63,885 nucleotides of DNA from Butyrivibrio sp. (GCA_017413105.1 JAFPVA010000125.1:1-63885), one strand, 5' to 3'. Shown: positions 35,144 to 45,103, numbered from the stretch's first letter. A program made the numbers and translations. Notes: generated from the sequence alone by a model not told the origin.

Positions 35144-36553
35144 ATGAGTGATAATAAACAGGTTGTGGCAGACATTGACCGCAGCTTATACGATTTTAAA
35201 GATGTAGAGAATGAAAAAGACTTCTACCGAATGGAAGAAGGTCTCACAAAAGAGACAGTTCTTAAGGTTTCTGAGGAAAAGAATGATCCTGAATGGATGA
35301 GAGATTTCAGACTCCAGTGCCTTGAGTACTATGAGAATATCAAAATGCCTAACTGGGGACCCAGCATTGAAGGCCTTGATATGGACAGGATTTCTTCCTA
35401 TGTAAGACACAAGTCCGAGATGAAGGGTAAGTGGGAAGATGTTCCGGAGGATATCAAGAATACTTTCGAGAAACTTGGAATCCCTCAGGCCGAGAGAGAA
35501 TCTCTGGCGGGTGTTGGAGCTCAGTATGACTCTGAGCTTGTTTATCATAATGTAAAAGACGAAGTGGCAGCTCAGGGCGTTATCTATACGGACCTTGAGA
35601 GTGCTCTTCACGGCGAATATGCAGACATGATCAAGGAGCACTTTATGAAACTTGTGCCTCCTACAGATCATAAATTTGCAGCACTTCACGGAGCGGTTTG
35701 GTCTGGCGGTTCTTTTGTGTATGTTCCAAAGGGGGTGAAGGTGGATATTCCGCTTCAGTCTTACTTCAGATTAAACGCAGCAGGCGCAGGACAGTTTGAG
35801 CATACACTTATCATTGTTGACGAGGGCGCGGACCTTCATTTCATAGAGGGCTGCTCGGCACCTAAGTATAATGTAGCCAATCTTCATGCCGGCTGTGTAG
35901 AGCTTTTTGTCGGTAAAAACGCAAGACTTCGCTATTCAACAATTGAGAACTGGTCCAAGAATATGTACAACCTCAATACCAAGAGGGCAGTTGTCGAGGA
36001 AGGCGGTATCATGGAGTGGGTTTCGGGCTCTTTTGGTTCCCATACCTCATATCTTTATCCTATGACAATCCTTAAGGGCAATGATTCCAAGATGGAATTT
36101 ACCGGAATTACCTTTGCGGGCAAGGGCCAGAATCTTGATACAGGAGCTAAGGTTGTTCACATCGGAGAGAGAACCTCTTCTGTTATTTCCACAAAATCCA
36201 TTTCCAAGGACGGTGGAATAGGTACCTACCGCAGCAGCGTTACAATTCAGAAAACTGCCAAGAAAGCTAAGGCTTCAGTTTCCTGTGATTCTCTGATGCT
36301 TGACAGTATTTCAAGAGCAGACACGGTTCCTGCAATGGATATCCGCACTAACGATGCAGATGTGGGACATGAAGCCAAGATTGGAAGAATCAGTGATGAG
36401 GCAATATTCTACCTTATGTCCAGAGGAATCAGTGAGGAAGAGGCCAAGGCGATGATTGTCAGTGGCTTTGCTAATCCGGTTTCCAAGGAGCTTCCGCTTG
36501 AATATGCGGTTGAGATGAACAATCTGATCAAGCTTGAAATGAGCGGACATTAA
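35144..36553 (+). CDS. sufB: Fe-S scaffold protein SufB
   Basis: The 469-residue SufB forms the SufBC2D complex on which Fe-S clusters are built. Family regions include GVGAQYDSE, VWSGGSFVYVPKGV, FEHTLIIVDEGADLHFIEGCSAP, the beta-helix core, and the C-terminal ISRADTVPAMDIRTNDADVGHEAKIGRISDEAIFYLMSRG. The Cys of EGCSAP is a candidate cluster/persulfide residue. It lies 31 bp after sufC. Confidence 0.97.
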   Translation: MSDNKQVVADIDRSLYDFKDVENEKDFYRMEEGLTKETVLKVSEEKNDPEWMRDFRLQCLEYYENIKMPNWGPSIEGLDMDRISSYVRHKSEMKGKWEDVPEDIKNTFEKLGIPQAERESLAGVGAQYDSELVYHNVKDEVAAQGVIYTDLESALHGEYADMIKEHFMKLVPPTDHKFAALHGAVWSGGSFVYVPKGVKVDIPLQSYFRLNAAGAGQFEHTLIIVDEGADLHFIEGCSAPKYNVANLHAGCVELFVGKNARLRYSTIENWSKNMYNLNTKRAVVEEGGIMEWVSGSFGSHTSYLYPMTILKGNDSKMEFTGITFAGKGQNLDTGAKVVHIGERTSSVISTKSISKDGGIGTYRSSVTIQKTAKKAKASVSCDSLMLDSISRADTVPAMDIRTNDADVGHEAKIGRISDEAIFYLMSRGISEEEAKAMIVSGFANPVSKELPLEYAVEMNNLIKLEMSGH

Positions 36554-36564
36554 AGGAGCAGGTT

Positions 36565-37734
36565 ATGAAGGCTGATTTTAATATGAAAGTTAATGTGCTG
36601 CCTGTTTTTACCTATAATTTTCTTCGTGTAAACGACAGCACTATAGATTTTTCAGATATACAAATTGAAAATATGGCGTCTCCAAAGCCTGAGAAGATTC
36701 CTCAGGGTGTGTGCCTTAAGAGCGATGTATCTTTTGACCAGGCCGGGGAGATTTTCAGAGAGAACAGGGAAAAAATCCTGGTTTCTACCGACGTTCCCGG
36801 AGAGCCCAACGGCGATACTTCCGAAAGGGACAAGGAGCAGGCTGTAAGAACCGGCATGGGTATTGATGTTGATAAGCTCATGACAGCTCTTGATGTAAAG
36901 ACAGATGTTTACACGGTTGATGAGGGAGTAAAGGTTACAGAACCTGTTGTCCTTCGCTACAAGATGCAGGATGGAGAAGGCTCTCTTTCTGCACAGGTGA
37001 TTCACGCTAAGAAAGATTCAGAGGTAACAGTGATCCTGGATTATGACTCTGATCTGGAGGCAAAGGGCTTTCTTGGTGTCAGCACCAGGATTCTTGCAGA
37101 AGAAGGCGCCAGAGTAACTGTTGTAAAAACTCAGCTTCTGGGAAAAGAGTTCATTCATTTTGATGATATTGGTGGAGCCTGCTTTGAAAAGGGTGCCATT
37201 AGGGTCATCGGTCTTGAACTTGGCGCAAGAAACGTCTGGACAGGAAGTTATATAAATCTTTGCGGAAAAGAAGCTGATTTTACAAGCGATATGGGATATC
37301 TCTGCAGAGATGACCACAGTCTTGATATCAACTATGTGGCAGATCACAGAGGAAAGAAGACAAACGCCAACATGCAGTTTAAGGGCGTTCTTATGGAAGA
37401 AGCCCAGAAGACTCTTCGTTTTACAATTGATTTTAAGAATGGAAGCGCAGGTTCAGCCGGAGATGAGCAGGAGGATACGCTGCTTCTCAGCCCTGATGTT
37501 ATCAACAGAACTATGCCTATTATCCTCTGTCAGGAGGAGGACGTTGATGGAAGGCATGGAGCTACCATCGGTCAGCTGGGTGAGGATCTTCTTTTCTATA
37601 TGCAGTCAAGAGGAATTGATGAAGAGGAAGCAAAGCGCATCATGATCAAGGCAAGACTTGAGAGTGTGGCAAGAATGATTCCCGATCCTGAGCTTAAGCA
37701 GAGAGTACAGTACTATATTCAGAACATCGTGTGA
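36565..37734 (+). CDS. sufD: Fe-S assembly protein SufD
   Basis: The 389-residue SufD is the SufB paralogue that completes SufBC2D. The central beta-helix and C-terminal HGATIGQLGEDLLFYMQSRGIDEEEAKRIMIKA block are clear. The HGAT histidine, implicated in iron handling in E. coli SufD, is present. It begins 11 bp after sufB. The N-terminal helical part is more divergent than the core. Confidence 0.95.
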   Translation: MKADFNMKVNVLPVFTYNFLRVNDSTIDFSDIQIENMASPKPEKIPQGVCLKSDVSFDQAGEIFRENREKILVSTDVPGEPNGDTSERDKEQAVRTGMGIDVDKLMTALDVKTDVYTVDEGVKVTEPVVLRYKMQDGEGSLSAQVIHAKKDSEVTVILDYDSDLEAKGFLGVSTRILAEEGARVTVVKTQLLGKEFIHFDDIGGACFEKGAIRVIGLELGARNVWTGSYINLCGKEADFTSDMGYLCRDDHSLDINYVADHRGKKTNANMQFKGVLMEEAQKTLRFTIDFKNGSAGSAGDEQEDTLLLSPDVINRTMPIILCQEEDVDGRHGATIGQLGEDLLFYMQSRGIDEEEAKRIMIKARLESVARMIPDPELKQRVQYYIQNIV

Positions 37735-37777
37735 TAGCAGCCGTTGTTATCATAATAATCGATTTTGAGGAGATACA

Positions 37778-38998
37778 ATGAGCAACTTGGCAGATTTTCG
37801 TAAGGATTTCGATATCCTGAATTCCGGCGATTATGTATATTTTGACAATGCAGCCACAGCCCAGAGACCCAATCAGGTCCTTGACGCTGTGACACAATTT
37901 TATAAAACAGCAAATGCTAATCCGTTAAGGGGCCTTTATGACTGGAGCATGGCGGCTACAGATGCCTATGAAAATGCCAGGAAAAAAGTTGCCTGTTTTA
38001 TCGGAGGCGTTAGACCGGAGGAAATAATTTTTACCAGAAATACCACAGAATCCCTCAATCTTGTTGCTTATAGTTATGGCATGGATAATGTGGGCGAAGG
38101 TGATGAGATAGTTATCACTGTTATGGAGCATCACAGTAACCTTCTTCCATGGCAGATGGTCGCAAAGAGAAATAAGGCAAAGCTCATATTTCTTGAGCCG
38201 GATGAGGAAGGCGTTATCTCCAAAGAGGAGTACCAGGCCAAGATAACAGACAGGACAAAGATTGTTGCACTGGGCCATGTATCCAATGTAATGGGAGTAA
38301 CCAACCCGGTAAAAGAGATTGCTGAATATGCCCACAAAAAAGGCGCAGTGGTAGTAGTTGACGGAGCTCAGTCAGCACCTCACATGAAAGTTGACGTAAA
38401 GGACCTTGGGGCAGACTTTTTTGCTTTTTCCGGACACAAGATGATGGCTCCTATGGGAATCGGTGTCCTTTATGGCAGAAAAGAGCTTCTTGAGAACATG
38501 CAGCCTTTTTTGACAGGCGGAGAAATGATAGAATATGTTACAAGAGAGGATGCTACATACGCAGAACTTCCCCATAAGTTTGAGGCAGGTACCGTAAATG
38601 CCGGGGATGCTGTAGGACTTGCTGCTGCTATAGATTATCTTGAGAAAGTAGGCTTTGATGCCATAAGAGAGCAGGAAGAGAAGCTTACAAAGAGACTTTT
38701 AGAGGGTCTTTCCAAGCTTCCTTATATCAAGGTATATGGCTCAAAGGATCCGTCCAAGCACTGCGGAATCGTTACTTTTACTATGGATGGGGTTCATCCC
38801 CACGACATGTCATCTGTACTGAACGATGACCATGTATGCATCAGGGCGGGACACCACTGTGCGCAGCCTCTTATGCAGTTTATTGGCGCAGGATCTACAT
38901 CCAGAGCCAGTGTATATTTTTATAACACCGAAGAGGAAGTTGACATATTTTTAGAGAAGCTTTCCAAGGTAAGAGAGGTCATGGGATATGGAGCTTAA
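37778..38998 (+). CDS. sufS: Cysteine desulfurase SufS
   Basis: The 406-residue PLP enzyme supplies sulfur for cluster assembly. PLP lysine Lys221 lies in FSGHKMMAPMGIGVLYG and the persulfide Cys361 in RAGHHCAQPLM, with the short group-II spacing. Further family motifs are YFDNAATAQRP, TRNTTESLNLVAYSYG, and VMEHHSNLLPWQ. It overlaps sufU by 11 bp, showing tight coupling with its sulfur acceptor. Confidence 0.97.
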   Translation: MSNLADFRKDFDILNSGDYVYFDNAATAQRPNQVLDAVTQFYKTANANPLRGLYDWSMAATDAYENARKKVACFIGGVRPEEIIFTRNTTESLNLVAYSYGMDNVGEGDEIVITVMEHHSNLLPWQMVAKRNKAKLIFLEPDEEGVISKEEYQAKITDRTKIVALGHVSNVMGVTNPVKEIAEYAHKKGAVVVVDGAQSAPHMKVDVKDLGADFFAFSGHKMMAPMGIGVLYGRKELLENMQPFLTGGEMIEYVTREDATYAELPHKFEAGTVNAGDAVGLAAAIDYLEKVGFDAIREQEEKLTKRLLEGLSKLPYIKVYGSKDPSKHCGIVTFTMDGVHPHDMSSVLNDDHVCIRAGHHCAQPLMQFIGAGSTSRASVYFYNTEEEVDIFLEKLSKVREVMGYGA

Positions 38999-39434
38999 AC
39001 AGTTATACCGTGAAATAGTCAATGAACATAATCTTCATCCTGTCCATAAGGGCAAGATGGAATCTCCGGATCTGGTGCTCAGGGGCGTTAATCCAAGCTG
39101 CGGAGATGATATAACACTTCAGCTTAAACTGGAGGGAGAGATAATCGCAGATGCACAGTATGAAGGCAGCGGATGTGCAATTTCACAGGCTTCTGTCGAT
39201 ATGATGGCTGATCAGATAATCGGCAAGAAGAAGGATGAAGCAATTAAGCTTGCCGGGACCTTTATGGGAATGATAAAGGGCGAGATCACAGACGAGGAGA
39301 GCATTGAGGTCCTTGACGAGGCAGCAGCCCTTCAGGATGTAGCCCATATGCCTGCCAGAGTAAAATGTGCAGTTCTTGGATGGCATACAATGCAGGAGAT
39401 GCTGGAACATCCCGAGAAGGCAAACGAGCAATGA
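38988..39434 (+). CDS. sufU: Sulfur-transfer protein SufU
   Basis: The 148-residue SufU takes persulfide sulfur from SufS. Zinc-site residues Cys38 and Asp40 (NPSCGDD), Cys63 (GSGCAIS) and Cys127 (RVKCAVLGWH) are all present, and the roughly 20-residue insertion relative to IscU is seen, marking it as SufU and not IscU. The ATG lies inside the end of sufS. Last gene of the operon; a strong terminator follows. Confidence 0.95.
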   Translation: MELKQLYREIVNEHNLHPVHKGKMESPDLVLRGVNPSCGDDITLQLKLEGEIIADAQYEGSGCAISQASVDMMADQIIGKKKDEAIKLAGTFMGMIKGEITDEESIEVLDEAAALQDVAHMPARVKCAVLGWHTMQEMLEHPEKANEQ

Positions 39435-39451
39435 ACTAAATAGATAAGCTT

Positions 39452-39495
39452 ACGCATCATTTTCAGATTTTCGTTGAAAATGATGCGTTTTTTGA
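39452..39495 (+). terminator. Terminator of the suf operon
   Basis: A perfect 14-bp stem (ACGCATCATTTTCA with TGAAAATGATGCGT) and a 9-nt loop are followed by six T. Confidence 0.92.
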
Positions 39496-39595
39496 TTTTG
39501 GAAAAATGATGTACTATGATATATATGTTAAATGCAAAAAGGAATAATTTGTTTATCGTATATGATGTCTTATGACAGATGAAAGGGGAGATATT

Positions 39596-41833
39596 ATGAA
39601 GAAAAGGATAGTTGCATCACTGCTGGCAGTAGTTCTGGTATTGTCCGCCTGCGGAAGCACTCAGACAGCGCAGCAGGAACCTGCCAATGAGCCGGCAAGA
39701 GAAACACAGGCTGAAAGCACTGATAAGGGGGAAAGTAAGCCGGAAGAAACAGCTGAAAAAACGGCTGAAGGAGAAACGTCAGCGGCCGAGAGTTCGGGAA
39801 AGGTTTACTACGATGAGAATCTTGTTCCATCCATGGAACCCTACAGTGTAGCAGAGGATTTCTCCAATGTAGTGTATGAAAAGGACTTTTCGTTTCTTTT
39901 CGATCCGGACTATGAATATGCTGCGGATTATGCAGAAGATTTGAGGCAGGCCCTCATTAAGAATAATTTTGCTGTGGTAAAGGGCTATGGAGATGAGTTC
40001 TTTGATATCTATGAGGACAACAGATACCTGGTTTTCCCAAGCTTTGTTACTGTAGATTCTCTGATGCATACTTACCATATCTATTTTGCTTATCTGATGA
40101 AGCAGACAGAGAAAAATTATCTGGCTTCTAAGGTTAAAAGTCTTGGACAGGCCATGATGGATGAAGCGGTAAACCAGTATAAGGATCTTGAAGGAACCGA
40201 CTGGGACGATGCAGCTATGCGCAATATGGAGTTCTTTTATGTGGCAGAGATGCTTCAGGACAATGCGGTGTCGCAGGTGCCTAACGATGCAGTATTTGAC
40301 AGCACTGTCAGATCTGAATATGACAAGATAATGGCAGCAGGCGGTATAGAGGGATGTGAGCTTACCGGACGTATGGAGGATTACACCCAGTATAAGCCGA
40401 GAGGCTATTATGACGGCGACGAGGAGCTGGAGAAGTATTTCCGCACAATGATGTGGTATGGAAGGATTCCCTTTGCCTTTGAGACTGAGGAGATGGCAAA
40501 GAGCGCTATTTTAATGTGTCTGGCTATAGACAAGGTTCCCGAGGACTGGAAAAACATATATGACACCACAAGCTTTTTTGCCGGAAATTCAGATGATCCG
40601 GGCTATGATCAGGTGATTTCGGTGATCGAGAACGCCTATGGAGGAGTTCCTGAGGCCAAGGATCTTGCGGGAAATGCCGAGGCTTTCAGTGCCTGTGTCA
40701 GCGCCCTGCAAAAACTTGATCCGCCCAAGATCAATTCTATCCCTGTCATGGAGGGACAAAACCCGATAATTCCCTCCTTCAGATTTATGGGGCAGCGCTT
40801 TACTATCGATGCTGCAATCATGCAAAGGCTTGTTTACAGCGCAGTTGAGGAAAATGAAAACGGCGACAGAAGGTATCTCCCGGATACACTGGATGTGCCC
40901 GCTGCTCTTGGCTCAGAGGTGGCCCTGAAGATTCTTGAAGATCAGGGAGCTACCGGATATAAGAACTACACCGACAATCTGCTCTTTGCCAAGGAGTATT
41001 TCAATAATGCAGATCCGAACCTTTGGGATGCAAGCCTGTATTCAGGATGGCTCAATATCCTGAGACCCCTGTTTGAGCAGAAGAAGGATGGCTATCCTTC
41101 CTATATGCAGAACGAGGAATGGACAAAAAAGAACCTGGAGACCTTTGCAGGCTCATTTGCAGAACTTAAACATGATACTATCCTCTATTCAAAGCAGCTC
41201 ATGGCTGAAATGGGCGGTGGAGACATGGATACAATGGATGACAGGGGATATGTTGATCCACAGCCCGTTGTTTATAGCAGATTTGTAGCACTTTCCGAGA
41301 AGACCAAAGAGGGTCTGGATAAAATGGGAATGCTTGGAAGCGAAGAAAAAGAGAATCTGGATAAGCTTTCTGAGATTGGCCTGAGACTTATTGAGATTTC
41401 GGAAAAGGAGCTTACCAATGCTGAAATAACTGATGATGACTATGAGTTTATCAGATGCTATGGCGGCTATATCGAGCATTTCTGGCAGGAAGTAAACAAG
41501 GAAAAGGGAGAAAATCTGGACAGCTATGAAGCACCATGTCCTATTGTGGCGGATATCGCTACCGATCCAAACGGCGCAGTTCTGGAAGTAGGTACCGGGC
41601 TTGCGGATAATGTCTACGTTGTTTTCCCTATTGATGGGGAGCTTCACGTTGGAAGAGGAAGCTGCTATAGTTTTTATCAGTTCGAAATGCCAATAACCCA
41701 GCGGCTTACAGATGCGGAGTGGAGAGGCATGCTTCACGGCGGGTACCTTGATGATGAATGGAACTGGGTGGAAGCCCAGGAACCACCAAAGCAGCCGGAA
41801 TGGACAAACAGTTATCGCGTAGGGAATAAATGA
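39596..41833 (+). CDS. DUF3160 lipoprotein
   Basis: The 745-residue protein has a lipoprotein signal with lipobox LSACG (Cys near residue 18), a low-complexity Glu/Thr/Ser linker (to about 65), and then a long all-helical DUF3160 domain (FVTVDSLMHTYHIYFAYLMKQTE..., YKPRGYYDGDEELEKYFRTMMWYGR). The frame begins at ATG 39572, but ATG 39596 is preceded by AAAGGGGA and starts the signal peptide. Its biochemical role is unknown. It overlaps the next gene by 4 bp (ATGA), so the two are translationally coupled. Confidence 0.85.
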   Translation: MKKRIVASLLAVVLVLSACGSTQTAQQEPANEPARETQAESTDKGESKPEETAEKTAEGETSAAESSGKVYYDENLVPSMEPYSVAEDFSNVVYEKDFSFLFDPDYEYAADYAEDLRQALIKNNFAVVKGYGDEFFDIYEDNRYLVFPSFVTVDSLMHTYHIYFAYLMKQTEKNYLASKVKSLGQAMMDEAVNQYKDLEGTDWDDAAMRNMEFFYVAEMLQDNAVSQVPNDAVFDSTVRSEYDKIMAAGGIEGCELTGRMEDYTQYKPRGYYDGDEELEKYFRTMMWYGRIPFAFETEEMAKSAILMCLAIDKVPEDWKNIYDTTSFFAGNSDDPGYDQVISVIENAYGGVPEAKDLAGNAEAFSACVSALQKLDPPKINSIPVMEGQNPIIPSFRFMGQRFTIDAAIMQRLVYSAVEENENGDRRYLPDTLDVPAALGSEVALKILEDQGATGYKNYTDNLLFAKEYFNNADPNLWDASLYSGWLNILRPLFEQKKDGYPSYMQNEEWTKKNLETFAGSFAELKHDTILYSKQLMAEMGGGDMDTMDDRGYVDPQPVVYSRFVALSEKTKEGLDKMGMLGSEEKENLDKLSEIGLRLIEISEKELTNAEITDDDYEFIRCYGGYIEHFWQEVNKEKGENLDSYEAPCPIVADIATDPNGAVLEVGTGLADNVYVVFPIDGELHVGRGSCYSFYQFEMPITQRLTDAEWRGMLHGGYLDDEWNWVEAQEPPKQPEWTNSYRVGNK

Positions 41834-43155
41834 GAAATCTTTTGGGGAAAAGAAGCGCATATAAGTGGCTACTGCTGTTTTTTGGAATAGCAGTAGCCTT
41901 TTGTTGTGTTTTTTTAATTTGGAAAAAAATACCCCGGCAGAGGATCCAGGATACCATCTACGCAGATATAGACAGGGATGGGGACGATGAGAAGATAGTC
42001 CTTTTGTGGAAAAAAGGACGATTTGGCAAGCACAGGCCCTTTTGGATAAAGGAGGATGAAGACACCTATTCCCAGCACATATTTATATATGATGTTTTAG
42101 AGGATGGCAGTGAGCAGCAGAAATGGTTTGCCTCAGACATCGGACGGGAAGTTGTTCGCATGAAGATCATCGGGAAAAATGCGGATACATTGCTTCTGGA
42201 GGACACAGAGGGTAATAATACCCTTTGGAGATGGGGCTCCTGGGGATTGAAAAATGTGGAAAATGAGGTTGAATTCATAGCATTTGGTGATAATATCATC
42301 CATAAGGAAATCATGAATTACGCCGGTGCAGTCAAAAAGGGAAGCTATGATTTTTTGTATGAGCCCTATTCAAAAGAAATTTCGGAGGCAGATATTGCGG
42401 CCTTTGGCGCTGAGACAGTCCTGGTGGACAAGGAGTCCGCTGTCAGCGGGTATCCTAACTTTGGGTCTCCGCTGGAAGTGGGAGAGGCGCTGGAAAAGGC
42501 CGGATTTGATATTGCGGTCTGCGGAAATAACCATGCTTTGGACAAGGGAATTTCTGGAATTGATGTCACAACATCTTTTTACAATAATAATGGTATTATA
42601 ACCGTTGGAGTGCAAAATAGCAGGGATAAAGAGTATGTTCCCTATGAGACTATAGCAAAAAATGGGCTTAAATTTGCGCTTTTTTCCTATACCTATGGTA
42701 CAAACGGCAAGGATGCTTCTTCCCAGTATCCTTATGCTGTGCACTACCTTCCGGTTAGCGAGAAGGAAAAAGAGAGGGCTGCTGAAGATATCAAAAGGGC
42801 AAGGAGCGAAGCGGATTTTGTGATAGTTTTTGCCCACTGGGGGAATGAATATGAAAAAGAGGTTTCCAAAGAGCAGCGGAAGGCGGCAGAGTTTTTTGCC
42901 GGTGCAGGCGCGGATGTTATAATTGGAAGCCATCCCCATGTGGTTCAGAAAACGGATATAATAGAGTGCAGTGACGGAAGAAAGACAATAGTTTTTTATT
43001 CGCTGGGGAATTTCAGAGCCTATCAAGGGCACAGTGAAGAGACAAAAACAGGGGGCGAGGCAGTCATTGTCTTTGAGCACTGCTATGAGGGTGCTGGGAT
43101 AAAGAGCTATGAACTTCGGGAAATAGATGCTTTTGCCGAGGGAATTCCCGATTAG
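41830..43155 (+). CDS. CapA-family membrane-anchored phosphoesterase-like protein
   Basis: The 441-residue protein has an N-terminal membrane helix (about 13-33), a domain of about 110 residues, and then a CapA/PgsA-type metallophosphatase-like domain (from about 145) with FGDNIIHKEIM, the GNNHALDKG motif, VFAHWGNEYE, GADVIIGSHPHV and YSLGNF. CapA homologues take part in poly-gamma-glutamate capsule synthesis, but capBC are absent here, so the role may differ. Start overlaps the DUF3160 stop (ATGA), suggesting that the two surface proteins work together. Confidence 0.85.
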   Translation: MRNLLGKRSAYKWLLLFFGIAVAFCCVFLIWKKIPRQRIQDTIYADIDRDGDDEKIVLLWKKGRFGKHRPFWIKEDEDTYSQHIFIYDVLEDGSEQQKWFASDIGREVVRMKIIGKNADTLLLEDTEGNNTLWRWGSWGLKNVENEVEFIAFGDNIIHKEIMNYAGAVKKGSYDFLYEPYSKEISEADIAAFGAETVLVDKESAVSGYPNFGSPLEVGEALEKAGFDIAVCGNNHALDKGISGIDVTTSFYNNNGIITVGVQNSRDKEYVPYETIAKNGLKFALFSYTYGTNGKDASSQYPYAVHYLPVSEKEKERAAEDIKRARSEADFVIVFAHWGNEYEKEVSKEQRKAAEFFAGAGADVIIGSHPHVVQKTDIIECSDGRKTIVFYSLGNFRAYQGHSEETKTGGEAVIVFEHCYEGAGIKSYELREIDAFAEGIPD

Positions 43156-43188
43156 GGAAGAATTAAGTTTTGAGATTTGGGGAATTAT

Positions 43189-43749
43189 ATGAGAAATGAA
43201 ATAGAATTGATCAGAAGTAACAGAAGATCAATGGCCATAGAGATAACGAGCGATTGCAGAGTGATAGTCAGAGCGCCGAGGCGCATGCCTGTAACCGAGA
43301 TAAACCGTTTTATCGGAGAGAAGGCGGACTGGATAGACGAGCACCTTCGGAAGATGGCAAAGAGGCAGGAACAAATTCGGGATGAGGGAGGAAAAGAGCT
43401 TTCGCCTCAGGATATAAGGCTCCTTACCACCAGGGCAAAAAGAGTTTTTCCACCTAAGGTAAAAAAATATGCGGAAATAATCGGTGTTACTTATGGGGAT
43501 ATTACCATAAGAATGCAGAAGAGCCGCTGGGGAAGCTGTTCCTCAAAGGGGAATCTAAACTTTAACTGCCTTCTCATGAATGCGCCGGAGGAGATTGTGG
43601 ATTATGTGGTAGTCCATGAGCTTTGCCACAGAAAAGAGATGAATCATTCTGCCAGATTCTGGAGCGAGGTGGAGAAAATTCTGCCGGATTATAAAGAGAG
43701 AAGGAAATGGCTTAAGGATAATGGAGTAATGCTGGGGATGAGGGCATAG
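43189..43749 (+). CDS. YgjP-like (SprT/M48-type) zinc metallopeptidase
   Basis: The 186-residue protein has the YgjP/DUF45 architecture: a beta-rich N-terminal part, the RWGSCSSKGNLNFNCLLMNAP motif, and the zinc site VVHELCHRKEMNHSARFW (HExxH plus a downstream His/Glu). Proteins of this family are predicted cytoplasmic metallopeptidases with unknown substrates. The frame reaches TTG 43177, but ATG 43189 is well spaced from GGGGA. It lies 33 bp after the CapA-like gene and may be the third gene of that operon. Confidence 0.88.
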   Translation: MRNEIELIRSNRRSMAIEITSDCRVIVRAPRRMPVTEINRFIGEKADWIDEHLRKMAKRQEQIRDEGGKELSPQDIRLLTTRAKRVFPPKVKKYAEIIGVTYGDITIRMQKSRWGSCSSKGNLNFNCLLMNAPEEIVDYVVVHELCHRKEMNHSARFWSEVEKILPDYKERRKWLKDNGVMLGMRA

Positions 43750-43933
43750 TGAGCCGGGCAGACTCGGAATGAGCCATGCAGGTGCAAAAGAGCCAGGCAG
43801 ACTCGAAATTTGCTACGCAAATTCCTCATTTATGCGGCGTTCGCCGCATAAACTAAAATATGCATACATTAGGTCTTAGGTAAGCAAGCTTCCCACGACC
43901 TATGTATGCATATTTTATCTTGCGTGGCTCACT
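43748..43933. repeat. Nested palindromic intergenic element (possible copy 3)
   Basis: An outer 8-bp stem AGTGAGCC/GGCTCACT (43748-43755 with 43926-43933) overlaps the stop codon of the peptidase gene. Inside are a 39-bp-spaced direct repeat (20-nt units at 43751 and 43790, differing at three positions), a hairpin at 43805-43825, a perfect 10-bp hairpin TTTATGCGGC/GCCGCATAAA (43829-43852), and a long stem with 15 bp (43855-43869 with 43902-43916). No coding frame is credible. Confidence 0.6.
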
Positions 43934-43990
43934 TTAACGCAAAAAAAGTACCATCCCCATAGGGTATACCTACGAAAACAGTACTCGGCG
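43934..43990. other. Short gene-free stretch before tRNA-Lys
   Basis: Only an A-rich run near 43942-43950, which on the minus strand would be a T tract after the tRNA transcript, is visible. A clear terminator stem was not found. Confidence 0.3.
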
Positions 43991-44063
43991 TGCACCGCCA
44001 GGGTCTCGAACCCTGGACAACCTGATTAAGAGTCAGGTGCTCTACCAACTGAGCTAGCGGTGC
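43991..44063 (-). tRNA. tRNA-Lys (CTT)
   Basis: On the minus strand a 73-nt cloverleaf starts GCACCGCTAGCTCAGT, with anticodon loop CTCTTAA (anticodon CTT) and T-loop GTTCGAG. No 3' CCA is encoded. Confidence 0.95.
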
Positions 44064-44266
44064 ATTTCTTATTTAGTGGCTTGCGCCATGTCTTAACGAC
44101 AAGTGATATCTTACTACGTGGCGAAGAGAAATGCAAGCACTTTTTTTAAATTTTTTTAAAAAATTTATAATTCCTAGGATTTACGCGGTTTTCACAGGGT
44201 GTTATTTGTGATAAATTAGATAAGGATGTTTTGTGGATGACAAGATTTTAAGAATTTAGGTGAAAT

Positions 44267-45031
44267 ATGATTTTTGATACACATGCTCACTACGATGATG
44301 AGCAGTTTGATATAGACAGAGAAGAGCTCCTTTCTTCAATGAAGGATGCGGGAATTAGCAGAATAGTTGATGTAGGAGCAAGCATAGCTACTACAAAAAA
44401 GGCCCTGGAACTGGCCCACAGATACGATTTTATGTATGCGGCGGTGGGAGTACATCCCAGTGAGGTTGAAGAGCTGAACGATAGCAGTATTGAGCTTTTG
44501 AAGAATCTCAGCATGGATGAGAAGTGCGTGGCAATAGGCGAGATAGGACTTGATTATCACTGGCCTGAGCCATCTCCGGAACTTCAGAAAGTGTGGTTTA
44601 AAGAGCAGCTCGGTCTTGCCAGAGAGCGTAACCTGCCTGTAATAATCCATTCCAGAGATGCAGCATTTGATACAGTGGAAATCATGAGAGAAGAACACGC
44701 AGAGGATATTGGCGGCGTAGTACACTGTTTTTCCTATTCCAGAGAGGTTGCAAGGCAGTGCCTGGATATGGGATTCTATATTGGCGTTGGAGGTGTTCTG
44801 ACCTTTAAGAATGCCAGAAAACTTGTTGAGGTCGTGGAGGATACTCCTATGGACAGGATCCTTCTTGAGACGGATTGCCCGTATCTTGCACCGGAGCCCT
44901 ACAGAGGAAAGCGCAACAGTTCTTTGTATCTGCCCTATGTGGTACAGAAGATGGCTGAGCTAAAAGGGATAACTACAGAGGAAGTTATCCGTATCACAGA
45001 AGAGAACGCAAGGAAGATGTACAGGCTGTGA
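44267..45031 (+). CDS. TatD family metal-dependent hydrolase
   Basis: The 254-residue protein is a TatD-type TIM-barrel metal nuclease/hydrolase: DTHAHYDD at the N terminus, AVGVHPSEV, AIGEIGLDYHW, PVIIHSRDA, VVHCFSYS, and LLETDCPYLAPEPYRGKRN near the C terminus. TatD proteins have 3'-5' exonuclease or deoxyribonuclease activity. It lies 72 bp upstream of rsmA, the usual order in Firmicutes. Confidence 0.94.
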   Translation: MIFDTHAHYDDEQFDIDREELLSSMKDAGISRIVDVGASIATTKKALELAHRYDFMYAAVGVHPSEVEELNDSSIELLKNLSMDEKCVAIGEIGLDYHWPEPSPELQKVWFKEQLGLARERNLPVIIHSRDAAFDTVEIMREEHAEDIGGVVHCFSYSREVARQCLDMGFYIGVGGVLTFKNARKLVEVVEDTPMDRILLETDCPYLAPEPYRGKRNSSLYLPYVVQKMAELKGITTEEVIRITEENARKMYRL

Positions 45032-45103
45032 CCATAGAACATGTCCAAATTGTGCGTTTCCGGTCAGGTATTTGGAAGTGACGGTAACAGATTGGAGGAA
45101 TAA

